Origin: Lysobacterales bacterium
GTDB taxonomy: Bacteria; Pseudomonadota; Gammaproteobacteria; Xanthomonadales; Ahniellaceae
NCBI GenBank assembly: GCA_016721845.1
Contig: JADKHK010000003.1
Coordinates: forward strand, 248,001 to 312,000
Direction: 5' to 3'
DNA length: 64,000 bases
In this document: positions 26,104 through 34,040 of the stretch, piece by piece
Layout of the letters: each line of letters begins with the position of its first letter
How positions within the stretch are numbered: the first letter of the stretch is position 1
Notes under the pieces: model-generated
Databases searched by the model: none
What the model was told of the DNA's origin: nothing
What the model saw: the letters and a program-made list of their open reading frames with translations, nothing else
Made by a program: the position numbers and the translations under genes

Positions 26104-26948
26104 GCGCTGACGGCTTGGGTCTTGCGGAAGCTCTTGCCGACGCGCAGCTGGAACAGCAGCTTGGTGATCAGCAGGCGTTCCTCGACCGGCTTGCTGACCA
26201 GGTCGTTCGCGCCGGCGCGCAGCAAGGCCGCCTGATTGGCTGGGTTGTCATCTGCGGTCATCACCAGGATCGGCAACAGGCCCTTGCTGTAGCCGAAGGG
26301 GCCACGCGCGTGCTCCAGCAGTTCCTTGCCAGTCAAACCGCCCTTCAGATACACGTCGGTCAGGACCAGATCGAAACCCGGTCCCGTGCCCTGGGCCTGC
26401 GCGGTTTCGACCAGCGCCAGCGCATCCTCGACGCTGACCACGTGGGTGACCTTGAGCCCGTATTTCTCAAGCATGCGCCGGGTCGCCAATGCGACCACCT
26501 TGCTGTCCTCGACGTAGAGGATCTGGCCGTCCGCCGATGACTGGGCACTGACGTAGCCGCGGATGAACTCGCCGAGCGCGGCGAAACCGAGCGACTTGTC
26601 GAAGTAGTCGGTCACGTCTTCCGACATGCCGCGAGTTTCCAGCAATTCGGTCACGCTGCCGGACACGACGACGATCGGAATATAGGCCTGCGGCGTATGT
26701 TCGCGGATGTAGCGCGCCAACTCGAAGCCGCCCATGTCGGGCAGGGTGAGTGCCATCGTGACCAGATCGACGACGCCGGATTCAAGGTGTTGCTTGGCCT
26801 GGGCCCCGGTCTCGCAACTCATCACGACCGCGTTCGGCAGCTCGCTCTTGAGCACCTGCTCGATCATGCGCCGTGCCACCTTCGAACCGTCGACCACCAG
26901 CACGCGCGGCTCGTCGCTCGCAATGTGGGAGGTGAGTACGGCATCCAT
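26100..26948 (-). CDS. Double-receiver response regulator, N-terminal receiver degenerate
   Basis: A 282-aa protein made of two CheY-like domains and no output domain. The first (about 14-130) reads LVVDGSK, so one of the usual acidic pair is Gly. At the phosphorylation site it reads VTMALTLPDM, where Ala replaces the Asp. The second (about 140-275) has LYVEDSK, the acceptor Asp in LVLTDVYL and a conserved Lys in VSKPVE, so it should be phosphorylatable. Such proteins relay or sequester phosphate, or regulate by protein contact. It lies six bases after ftsX and overlaps ung by four bases. No cognate kinase is adjacent. Confidence 0.88.
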   Translation of the reverse strand: MDAVLTSHIASDEPRVLVVDGSKVARRMIEQVLKSELPNAVVMSCETGAQAKQHLESGVVDLVTMALTLPDMGGFELARYIREHTPQAYIPIVVVSGSVTELLETRGMSEDVTDYFDKSLGFAALGEFIRGYVSAQSSADGQILYVEDSKVVALATRRMLEKYGLKVTHVVSVEDALALVETAQAQGTGPGFDLVLTDVYLKGGLTGKELLEHARGPFGYSKGLLPILVMTADDNPANQAALLRAGANDLVSKPVEERLLITKLLFQLRVGKSFRKTQAVSA

Positions 26949-26954
26949 GGGCGG

Positions 26955-27956
26955 TCAGTCGGCTCGATCGGAGAGGAGTTGCAGCGTAGCGGCGACCAAG
27001 GCGCCAATCCAGCCCAGCACCAGACCGACGGCCAGCGCCACGGCACTGGCGACGGGGTCCGGCGCCGACAGTCGAAAGTCCGCGGCGTAGCTCTCGGCGA
27101 GCTCGGCCACCGGGGCACGCACCACACTGTGCACGGTCCACAACAGGGCGATTGCGGCCATCGCACCGAGCACGCCATACAAGGCGCCGCCGTAGAGGAA
27201 CGGACGCCGCACGTAGGCATCGCTGCCACCAAGCAGAGAGACGATGCTGATCTCCTCGCGCCGCGCCATCACGTCGAGACGGATCGCATTCGCGATCAGC
27301 AACATCGCGCCCACGCCGAGCAGGCCCGCGAGCACGTAGACGACCCGCCGCAGCAGCGACAGGATGCGATCCAGTCGCTCGCGCCACGCCGCGTCGTGCT
27401 GAACCAGATCCACGCCGGCGACGACTTCGAGGCGCGCTGCAAGTTCGCCTTGATCGTGTCCGTCGGCCGGGGTGACCAAGGCCACCCACGGCAGTGGATT
27501 GCGATCCAGCGCCGTTGCAGCCGCTTCGAATCCCGGCAGCTGGCGCAGATCGGCCAAGCCCTGTTCGGGCGTGCGGCGCTGGATGGCGGAGACCCCTTTG
27601 ACCGCGTGCAGATCGCGCATCGCGGCATCGACCCCGGCACGATCGAGCGTCGGATCGAGGAACACGGTGATATCGCGTTGCTCGTCCAGCGCACCGCCGA
27701 CCTGGGCGAGATTGCGCACCGCATGATCGAGCAGCAGGGGCAAGGCGAGTGCGAGACCGATCACCAGCACGTTGACCATGCTGCCGATCCGGTGCGCGCC
27801 GAACTGCGACAGCGCCGCACGCAAGGCCGCGCGATGCTGCGCGAACCATTGCATGACGCTGGTGCGCTCCAGTCCGCGATTGCGCGCGACGCGGATATTG
27901 GCCGGTGGCGACGCGTCCTCGTGGCCGCTCTTGGCCTTGCGACTCCGTCGGCTCAT
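26955..27956 (-). CDS. ftsX: Cell division protein FtsX
   Basis: A 333-aa membrane subunit of the FtsEX complex, which links ATP hydrolysis to activation of septal peptidoglycan hydrolases through EnvC-type adaptors. A cytoplasmic N-terminal tail rich in Arg/Lys is followed by a first membrane helix (MVNVLVIGLALALPLLL), a large periplasmic loop to about residue 215, and three more helices. The start overlaps the ftsE stop by four bases. FtsY, which usually precedes ftsE in gammaproteobacteria, is not in this window. Confidence 0.95.
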   Translation of the reverse strand: MSRRSRKAKSGHEDASPPANIRVARNRGLERTSVMQWFAQHRAALRAALSQFGAHRIGSMVNVLVIGLALALPLLLDHAVRNLAQVGGALDEQRDITVFLDPTLDRAGVDAAMRDLHAVKGVSAIQRRTPEQGLADLRQLPGFEAAATALDRNPLPWVALVTPADGHDQGELAARLEVVAGVDLVQHDAAWRERLDRILSLLRRVVYVLAGLLGVGAMLLIANAIRLDVMARREEISIVSLLGGSDAYVRRPFLYGGALYGVLGAMAAIALLWTVHSVVRAPVAELAESYAADFRLSAPDPVASAVALAVGLVLGWIGALVAATLQLLSDRAD

Positions 27957-28630
27957 GCGCCTTTCCCCGGACGGAAGTCGTCGATCAGCCGCCCCTTGTC
28001 CAGCACCAGCACGCGCTTCTTCATGCGCTGGATCAGGTGCAGGTCATGGGACGCGACGAGGATGGTGGAACCGGTGTGCGCCAATGCGACGAACAGCTGC
28101 ATGATCTCGCTGGCCAGTTGCGGATCGAGATTGCCGGTGGGCTCGTCGGCGATGATCAGGGCCGGGCGCGCGACGATCGCGCGGGCGATGCCGACGCGCT
28201 GCTGCTCGCCGCCGGACAGCATGCTCGGGCGCACCCGTTCACGACCGCCGAGCCCGACCAGATCCAGCGCTGCCCGCACGCGTTTTTGCAGCTCGGCCTG
28301 CTCGCAGCCGGCAATCGTCAGCGGCAATGCAACGTTGTCGGCGACACTGCGGTCCTCCAGCAGGCGATAGTCCTGGAACACCAGACCGAGGCGCTGCCGA
28401 TAGGCGGCAATGCGCGCGCCGCGGGCACGCGCAAGCGGTTCACCGTCGATCGCGATCTGGCCGCGCGTCGGCCGTTCGATCAGGGCGAGCAGCTTGATCA
28501 GCGTGCTCTTGCCGGCGCCGGAGTGTCCGGTGACGAAGACCATCTCGCCGGTGCCGATCTCGAAGGCGATGTCGCTGAGCGCGTCGCCGCCATTCGCGTA
28601 GCGCTTGCTGACGTTGTCGAACCGGATCAT
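27953..28630 (-). CDS. ftsE: Cell division ATP-binding protein FtsE
   Basis: A 225-aa ABC ATPase. Walker A GHSGAGKST, signature LSGGEQQRVGIARAIV, Walker B ALIIADEP and D-loop GNLD are all intact. The N-terminus MIRFDNVSKRYANG is typical of FtsE. It overlaps gspF upstream and ftsX downstream by four bases each, indicating coupled translation. It acts at the inner face of the septum with FtsX and FtsZ. Confidence 0.97.
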   Translation of the reverse strand: MIRFDNVSKRYANGGDALSDIAFEIGTGEMVFVTGHSGAGKSTLIKLLALIERPTRGQIAIDGEPLARARGARIAAYRQRLGLVFQDYRLLEDRSVADNVALPLTIAGCEQAELQKRVRAALDLVGLGGRERVRPSMLSGGEQQRVGIARAIVARPALIIADEPTGNLDPQLASEIMQLFVALAHTGSTILVASHDLHLIQRMKKRVLVLDKGRLIDDFRPGKGA

Positions 28631-29838
28631 GCGCGACCCACCAGCGAGTTCAGCTCGAAGATCGGCAGCAGGATCGCCAGCACGATCGCCAGCACCACGG
28701 CGCCGACCAGCAGGATCACCACCGGACCGAGAATGGCCGCGATGACCGCCAGATGCGTGCGCACTTCGCGCGACTGCTGGGTCGCCGCCGCTTCGAGCAT
28801 GGTCGCGAGCTGGCCGCTTTTCTCGCCACTGCCGATCAGGCGCAGCGCCACCGGCGGCATCGCCTTGTGCTCGCCGAGCGCACGCGCCAGCGTCGCACCT
28901 TCGCGCACGCGCACGGCGGCCTGACGCAGCGCCACCCGCATCGGTTCGCGCCGCACGGTGCCGACCGAGAGCTTGATCGCATCCAGCACCGGCACGCCGG
29001 CACCGACCAGCACCGCCAAGGTGCGCGTCGCCCGCGCTGTGTCCATCGCGCGCAGCAGACGACCGAGACCCGGCACACGCAACATCAGCGCATCCATGCG
29101 CGCCCGGACCGCATGGCGTTGCAGCGCGCCGAGCGCGAACACGACAAACAGCGCGAACGCGAGACCGAGCCAGAGTCCCCAGGCCGACAGGAAGCGCGAC
29201 AGCGACACCATCGCCACGGTCAACCAGGGCAGGTCGCGCCCGAGGTTTTCGAAAACGTCGATGACCTTCGGTACCACCGAGGTCATCAGGCCCGTCACCA
29301 CCGCCGCCGCGACGATCAGCAGCAACAGCGGATAGGCCAGTGCCGTCCAGACTTCACGCTGCAGGCTGTCGCGCTGATCGGCGTATTCGGCCAGGCGATG
29401 CAGGGCACCATCGAGATGGCCACTGCTCTCGCCGGCGGTCACGGTGGCGACATACAACTCGTCGAACGACTCCGGGAATTCGGCCAGCGCCGCCGCCAGT
29501 GAACGACCTTCGCGCACGCGGCCGCGCAAGGCGGCGACGAGATGGCGCAGTTTCAAGTCATCGGTTTCATCGGCGAGCGCACCCATCGCCTCGTCGATCG
29601 GCAGACCGGCACCGAGCAAAGTCGCGAGTTGCTGCGTGAACACCGCCAGCCGCGCCGTACCCAGTCCGCGCCGCGCGACCCCGCCGCTCGCCGCGGCTTC
29701 GACTGCGGCCTCGACCGCCACCGGATGCAATCCGCGATCACGCAGCTGCTGGCGCGCGGCGCGCGCGGTGTCGGCATCGACCACGCCACGCTGCTCGCGC
29801 CCCGCCGCATCCAGTGCCTGATATTGGAATGCCGCCAC
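28627..29838 (-). CDS. gspF: Type II secretion / type IV pilus inner-membrane platform protein (GspF-like)
   Basis: A 403-aa protein with two T2SSF domains. The first contains FTQQLATLLGAGLPIDEAM, the second RTLAVLVGAGVPVLDAI, each followed by long membrane helices, and a last helix lies near the C-terminus. GTG 29838 is chosen because it gives MAAFQYQALDAAG, the standard GspF N-terminus; the open frame continues upstream without support and runs into the sRNA. No other secretion gene is nearby, so this is an orphan gspF in a cell-division cluster. It overlaps ftsE by four bases. PilC is the alternative, but the length and the N-terminus favour GspF. Confidence 0.88.
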   Translation of the reverse strand: MAAFQYQALDAAGREQRGVVDADTARAARQQLRDRGLHPVAVEAAVEAAASGGVARRGLGTARLAVFTQQLATLLGAGLPIDEAMGALADETDDLKLRHLVAALRGRVREGRSLAAALAEFPESFDELYVATVTAGESSGHLDGALHRLAEYADQRDSLQREVWTALAYPLLLLIVAAAVVTGLMTSVVPKVIDVFENLGRDLPWLTVAMVSLSRFLSAWGLWLGLAFALFVVFALGALQRHAVRARMDALMLRVPGLGRLLRAMDTARATRTLAVLVGAGVPVLDAIKLSVGTVRREPMRVALRQAAVRVREGATLARALGEHKAMPPVALRLIGSGEKSGQLATMLEAAATQQSREVRTHLAVIAAILGPVVILLVGAVVLAIVLAILLPIFELNSLVGRA

Positions 29839-29899
29839 GAAAGTCCATCGCACAAAGAACAGCGCGCATTCTGCCTGATCGGCGCTCCGCACTGCAGGC

Positions 29900-29936
29900 A
29901 AAAGAAAGCCCCGGGCGCTTGGGGGCACACCGGGGC
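29900..29936 (-). terminator. Rho-independent terminator of the polA-downstream sRNA
   Basis: On the minus strand GCCCCGG and CCGGGGC form a perfect 7-bp stem around a 15-base loop, followed immediately by TTTCTTTT. It would end the sRNA and any polA read-through before gspF. Confidence 0.9.
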
Positions 29937-30025
29937 CGGGGTCGCAGGCCGAACTGGGGAAGTAAGGGCCTGCTCTGTTCACTCTGGGGAGAAGTGAACG
30001 GATCGGATGGGGGATTCGCGATCCG
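29900..30025 (-). ncRNA. Predicted sX13-like trans-acting sRNA with C-rich loops, downstream of polA
   Basis: About 126 nt on the minus strand. Four perfect stems are visible by eye: GGATCG/CGATCC (30000-30024), GTTCACT/AGTGAAC (29977-29999), GCAGGCC/GGCCTGC (29944-29973) and the terminator stem (29908-29936). Each loop holds a run of four or five C (ATCCCCCATC, TCTCCCC, CTTCCCCAG, GCCCCCAAG). Xanthomonas sX13, an abundant sRNA encoded next to polA, works through C-rich loops that pair with G-rich sites near ribosome-binding sites; Spot 42 occupies the same place in E. coli. A weak -10 (CATAGT, 30029-30034) would start the RNA near 30022-30025. The remaining 30026-30145 up to the polA stop shows nothing else. 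Confidence 0.8.
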
Positions 30026-30145
30026 GAAACTATGATCCCGGCACGCGCCGAAAAGTTCGCCTGCTGAAGGTCCCGAATTCAGAATCGATTCAGCGCTGTG
30101 TAGACGGCGCGAAATCGATCCGGTTTCACCCGCTTCGTCCCCACA

Positions 30146-32902
30146 TCAATGCGCTTCGTCCCAGTTCGCGCCGGCACCGATGCCGACTTCGAGCGGCACG
30201 CGCAAGTCGGCGGCCCCCATCATGCGCTCGCGCAGACCCGCGGTGAGTTCCTCGACCATGGCCGGGCGCACCTCGAAGACGAGTTCATCGTGCACCTGCA
30301 GCAGCATGCGCGCGTCGTCGCGGTCACCGAGCCAGGCATCGACCGACAGCATCGCGCGCTTGATCACATCGGCCGCCGTGCCCTGCATCGGCGCATTGAT
30401 CGCGGCACGCTCGGCGCCGGCGCGCTGCGCGGCATTGCGCGAATGGATCTCGTTGAGATGCAGCCGCCGCCCGAACACGGTCTCGACGTAGCCGTCGCGC
30501 TTCGCCTGTTCGCGGATGCGGTCCATGAAGGCGCGCACGCCGGGGTAACGGTTGAAGTAGCGGTTCACGTAGTCCTGCGCTTCGCCACGACCGACGCCGA
30601 TCTGCTTGGCCAGACCGAACGCGGACATGCCGTACATCAGACCGAAGTTGATGGCCTTCGCGGCGCGGCGCTGGTCGCCGCTCACCTGGTCCGCGTCGAC
30701 GCCGAACACTTCCGCCGCCGTCGCGCGATGCACGTCGACGCCGTCACGGAACGCACGCAACAGGCCTTCGTCCTCGGACAGGTGCGCCATGATGCGCAGC
30801 TCGATCTGCGAATAGTCGGCGGCCAGCAGCACATAGCCCGGCGCCGCGATGAAGGCGGTGCGGATGCGGCGGCCATCCTCGGTGCGGATCGGGATGTTCT
30901 GCAGGTTCGGATCGGTCGAGGACAGGCGTCCGGTCTGCGCGATCGCCTGATGGAATGACGTATGCACACGACCAGTGCGCGGATTGATCTGCCCGGGCAA
31001 CTTCTCGGTATAGGTGTTGGCGAGCTTCGCGGCGCCGCGATAGTCGAGGATCATCCGCGGCAGCTCGTGTTGCTCGGCCAGATCGGTGATCGCGTCCTCG
31101 TTGGTCGACGGCTGCCCGGTCGGCGTCTTCGCCAGCACCGGCAATTTCAGCTCCTCGTACAGCACCGCCTGCAATTGCTTGGGCGAATCGAGACTGAAGG
31201 CATGCCCGACCAGGTCATGCGCACGCGTGGTGATCTCGTGCATCCGCCGACGCAGCTGCTGGGTCTGTTCGCGCAGGCGCTGCGCGTCGATCAGGATGCC
31301 GCGGGCCTCCATCCTCTGCAGCACCGGCACCAGCGGCATCTCGATGTCTTCGTACACGTGCTGCAGCGCCGGCACGGTCGCGAGCCGGGCCTGCAGTACC
31401 TCGTGCAGGCGCAGCGTCACGTCGGCGTCTTCGGCGGCATATTCGGTGGCGCGTTCGAGATCGACGTCGGCGAACCCGATCTGCTTCGCACCCTTGCCGG
31501 CCACGTCCTCGAACTTGATCGTCGCGTAGCCGAGGTATTTCTGCGCCAGCGAGTCCATGTCATGGCGGGTCGCCGTCGAGTTCCAGACGTAGGACGCCAG
31601 CATCGTGTCGTGGCGATAGCCGCGCATCGCGATGCCATGGTTGGCGAGCACGTGCATGTCGTACTTGCCGTGCTGGCCGATCTTCGTGATCGCGTCATCT
31701 TCCAGCAGTGGCTGGATCGCGGCCAGTGCGGCCGCGCGATCGAGTTGTTCCGGCACGCCGGGGTAACGATGCGCCAGCGGCACATAGGCCGCCTCGCCAC
31801 TCTCGACCGCGAACGACAACCCGACGATCTCGGCCTGGTGCGCATCGAGGCTGCTGGTCTCGGTATCGAACGCGAACCGGCCGGCCGCGCGCAATCGTGC
31901 CAACCATGCGTCGAAACTTGCCTGATCGCGGATGCAGACATGCCGACCTTTCGCGGCCAGGGCGGGATCGGGCAGCTCGTCGACGGTCGCGACCGGCACC
32001 ACGACCGCCGCCGGCTTCGCCGCTCGCGCCGCGGGTGCACGATCCACCGCCGCTGCGCCATTCGCTTCGAGGTCCTGCAGCGCGGCACGAAAGCCGTAGC
32101 GCAGATACAGATCCCGCAAGGCGTCGAGATCGGGCGCAGACCGGACCAGATCCTGCGGCGCGCGATCGAGCGCCACGTCGAGCTTCACGGTTGCCAGTTC
32201 CTGTGACAACGGCAGCCGCTCGACTGCGGCGCGCAGGTTCTCGCCGATCTTGCCGCCGACATCGTTCGCATGCGCGATCACGCCGGCCAGCGAACCGTAT
32301 TCGGCCAGCCATTTCGCCGCCGTCTTCTCGCCGCATTTGTCGACGCCGGGGATGTTGTCGACCTTGTCGCCCATCAAGGCCAGGAAGTCGACGATCTGGT
32401 CGGCGCGCACGCCGAATTTCGCGACCACGCCGGCCGGATCGAGGCGCGAATTGGTCATCGTGTTCACCAGCGTGACCTTGTCGGTCACGAGTTGGGCCAG
32501 GTCCTTGTCGCCGGTCGAGACCAGCACCTCGATACCGGCGGCTTCGGCCTGCTTCGAGAGCGTACCGATCACGTCATCGGCCTCGACCCCGGGCACGCGC
32601 AGCAACGGCACGCCGAGTGCCTGCACGATCTGCATCAGCGGCTCGATCTGCGCCCGCAGATCCGGTGGCATCGGCGGACGGTTGGCCTTGTAGTCCGGGT
32701 AGCGGGCATGGCGGAAATTCTTGCCGCCGGCATCCATCACGAAGGCGAGATAGTCCGGCTTCTGCGTCAGGTGCTGACGCAGCATGTTCACGACCCCGAA
32801 CAGTGCACCGGTTGGTTCGCCCTGGGCGTTCGACAGCGGCGGCAGCGCGTGAAACGCACGGAACAGATAGGCCGAGCCGTCGATCAGGATCAGTTTGCTC
32901 AT
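30146..32902 (-). CDS. polA: DNA polymerase I
   Basis: A 918-aa repair and Okazaki-fragment polymerase. The N-terminal 5'-nuclease begins LILIDGSAYLFRAFHAL. The 3'-5' exonuclease motif is intact (FDTETSSLDAHQ). The polymerase has motif A ADYSQIELRIMAHL, motif B RRAAKAINFGLMYG and motif C QVHDELVF, so all three activities look functional. ATG 32902 matches the family N-terminus; the open frame extends 28 residues further without support. It is preceded at 22 bp by a REC-GGDEF gene on the same strand and followed by the sX13-like sRNA. Confidence 0.98.
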   Translation of the reverse strand: MSKLILIDGSAYLFRAFHALPPLSNAQGEPTGALFGVVNMLRQHLTQKPDYLAFVMDAGGKNFRHARYPDYKANRPPMPPDLRAQIEPLMQIVQALGVPLLRVPGVEADDVIGTLSKQAEAAGIEVLVSTGDKDLAQLVTDKVTLVNTMTNSRLDPAGVVAKFGVRADQIVDFLALMGDKVDNIPGVDKCGEKTAAKWLAEYGSLAGVIAHANDVGGKIGENLRAAVERLPLSQELATVKLDVALDRAPQDLVRSAPDLDALRDLYLRYGFRAALQDLEANGAAAVDRAPAARAAKPAAVVVPVATVDELPDPALAAKGRHVCIRDQASFDAWLARLRAAGRFAFDTETSSLDAHQAEIVGLSFAVESGEAAYVPLAHRYPGVPEQLDRAAALAAIQPLLEDDAITKIGQHGKYDMHVLANHGIAMRGYRHDTMLASYVWNSTATRHDMDSLAQKYLGYATIKFEDVAGKGAKQIGFADVDLERATEYAAEDADVTLRLHEVLQARLATVPALQHVYEDIEMPLVPVLQRMEARGILIDAQRLREQTQQLRRRMHEITTRAHDLVGHAFSLDSPKQLQAVLYEELKLPVLAKTPTGQPSTNEDAITDLAEQHELPRMILDYRGAAKLANTYTEKLPGQINPRTGRVHTSFHQAIAQTGRLSSTDPNLQNIPIRTEDGRRIRTAFIAAPGYVLLAADYSQIELRIMAHLSEDEGLLRAFRDGVDVHRATAAEVFGVDADQVSGDQRRAAKAINFGLMYGMSAFGLAKQIGVGRGEAQDYVNRYFNRYPGVRAFMDRIREQAKRDGYVETVFGRRLHLNEIHSRNAAQRAGAERAAINAPMQGTAADVIKRAMLSVDAWLGDRDDARMLLQVHDELVFEVRPAMVEELTAGLRERMMGAADLRVPLEVGIGAGANWDEAH

Positions 32903-32924
32903 GGCGGCTCCGGCTGGCTCGGGT

Positions 32925-33932
32925 TCAAATGCTGGTGCGATTGCGGCCTGCGGCCTTGGCGCGATACAGGGCCTGGTCCGCGGCATCGATCAGGAGTGCG
33001 GGCTCGTGCGCCGCTGTCGGTGCCATCACCGCCACGCCGACACTCACGGTCACCACTCGCGCCACATCCGAGCGCGGATGCGGCAGCGCTTCGAATTCGA
33101 CGCGTGCGCGCAATGCCTCGGCGAGTGCGCGCGCGTCGGTCGCTGCCGGGTCCGGCAGGAGCACGGAGAACTCTTCGCCGCCGTACCGCGCCACCAGTGC
33201 CCCGACTGCGCTCGCTTCGGACTCCAGCGCCTGCGCGACGCGCTTCAGGCAATCGTCGCCGGCGAGGTGGCCACTGGCATCGTTGTATTCCTTGAAATGA
33301 TCGATGTCGATCAGGATCAACGCGATTTCGCGGCGCGACCGCACCGACGCGGTCCAGGCCTCGATCAGGCTGCCATCGAACAGGCGTCGGTTGGCGACAC
33401 CGGTGAGGCCGTCGCTTTCCGAGAGCTTGCGCAGTCGGGCATTGCCGGCTTCGAGGCGCTGTGTGGCCTCAAGCAACTCGGCGTTGACGCGGCCGAGCTC
33501 CGCATTGCGTTCCTCGACCTCGCGCTGCATGCGCGACACCCGGACCTGACTCTCGACCCGCGCGATCACTTCCTCCAGCTGGAACGGCTTGCCGATGTAG
33601 TCGGCACCGCCGGCGGCGAATGCCTGCACCTTGTCGATCACGCCGTTCAAGGCCGACAGGAAGATCACCGGCACGGCGCGGGTCGCCGCATCCGCCTTGA
33701 GTTGTCGACAGACCTCGTAACCGTCGATGCCCGGCATCGCGATGTCCAGCATGACCAGATCGGGCACGTCGGCGCGCGCCGCCGCCAGGGCGCGGGCACC
33801 GCTGTTCGCGACACGGCAGCGATAGCCGTGGCCGCCGAGTATGGCCACCAGCAATTCGATGTTCGCGGGATTGTCGTCGACCACCAGGATGTCCGCCCGG
33901 AGGCTACCGATGGGCTCGGCACTCGCTTGCAT
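32925..33932 (-). CDS. Response regulator with GGDEF output (diguanylate cyclase)
   Basis: A 335-aa soluble protein. The receiver domain (about 14-130) has the acidic pair in LVVDDNP, the acceptor Asp in LVMLDIAMPG and a Lys in GKPFQ. A coiled-coil linker rich in Glu, Arg and Asn (about 130-170) joins it to a GGDEF domain with active-site YGGEEFSVLL and DGLTGVANRR. Phosphorylation should promote dimerisation and cyclic di-GMP synthesis. It is divergent from the hybrid histidine kinase at 34041 and lies 22 bp upstream of polA on the same strand; the kinase is a plausible phosphate donor, by position only. Confidence 0.92.
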   Translation of the reverse strand: MQASAEPIGSLRADILVVDDNPANIELLVAILGGHGYRCRVANSGARALAAARADVPDLVMLDIAMPGIDGYEVCRQLKADAATRAVPVIFLSALNGVIDKVQAFAAGGADYIGKPFQLEEVIARVESQVRVSRMQREVEERNAELGRVNAELLEATQRLEAGNARLRKLSESDGLTGVANRRLFDGSLIEAWTASVRSRREIALILIDIDHFKEYNDASGHLAGDDCLKRVAQALESEASAVGALVARYGGEEFSVLLPDPAATDARALAEALRARVEFEALPHPRSDVARVVTVSVGVAVMAPTAAHEPALLIDAADQALYRAKAAGRNRTSI

Positions 33933-34040
33933 CGACTCGTTCCCGGGGTACGGATTCAGCTTCCGAGCCTAACACGCAGCAGCATCGCGACCGGCCCGGA
34001 TGGCGGGCTATGATCGGCCTTCACGCTGAATGGAGCACGC

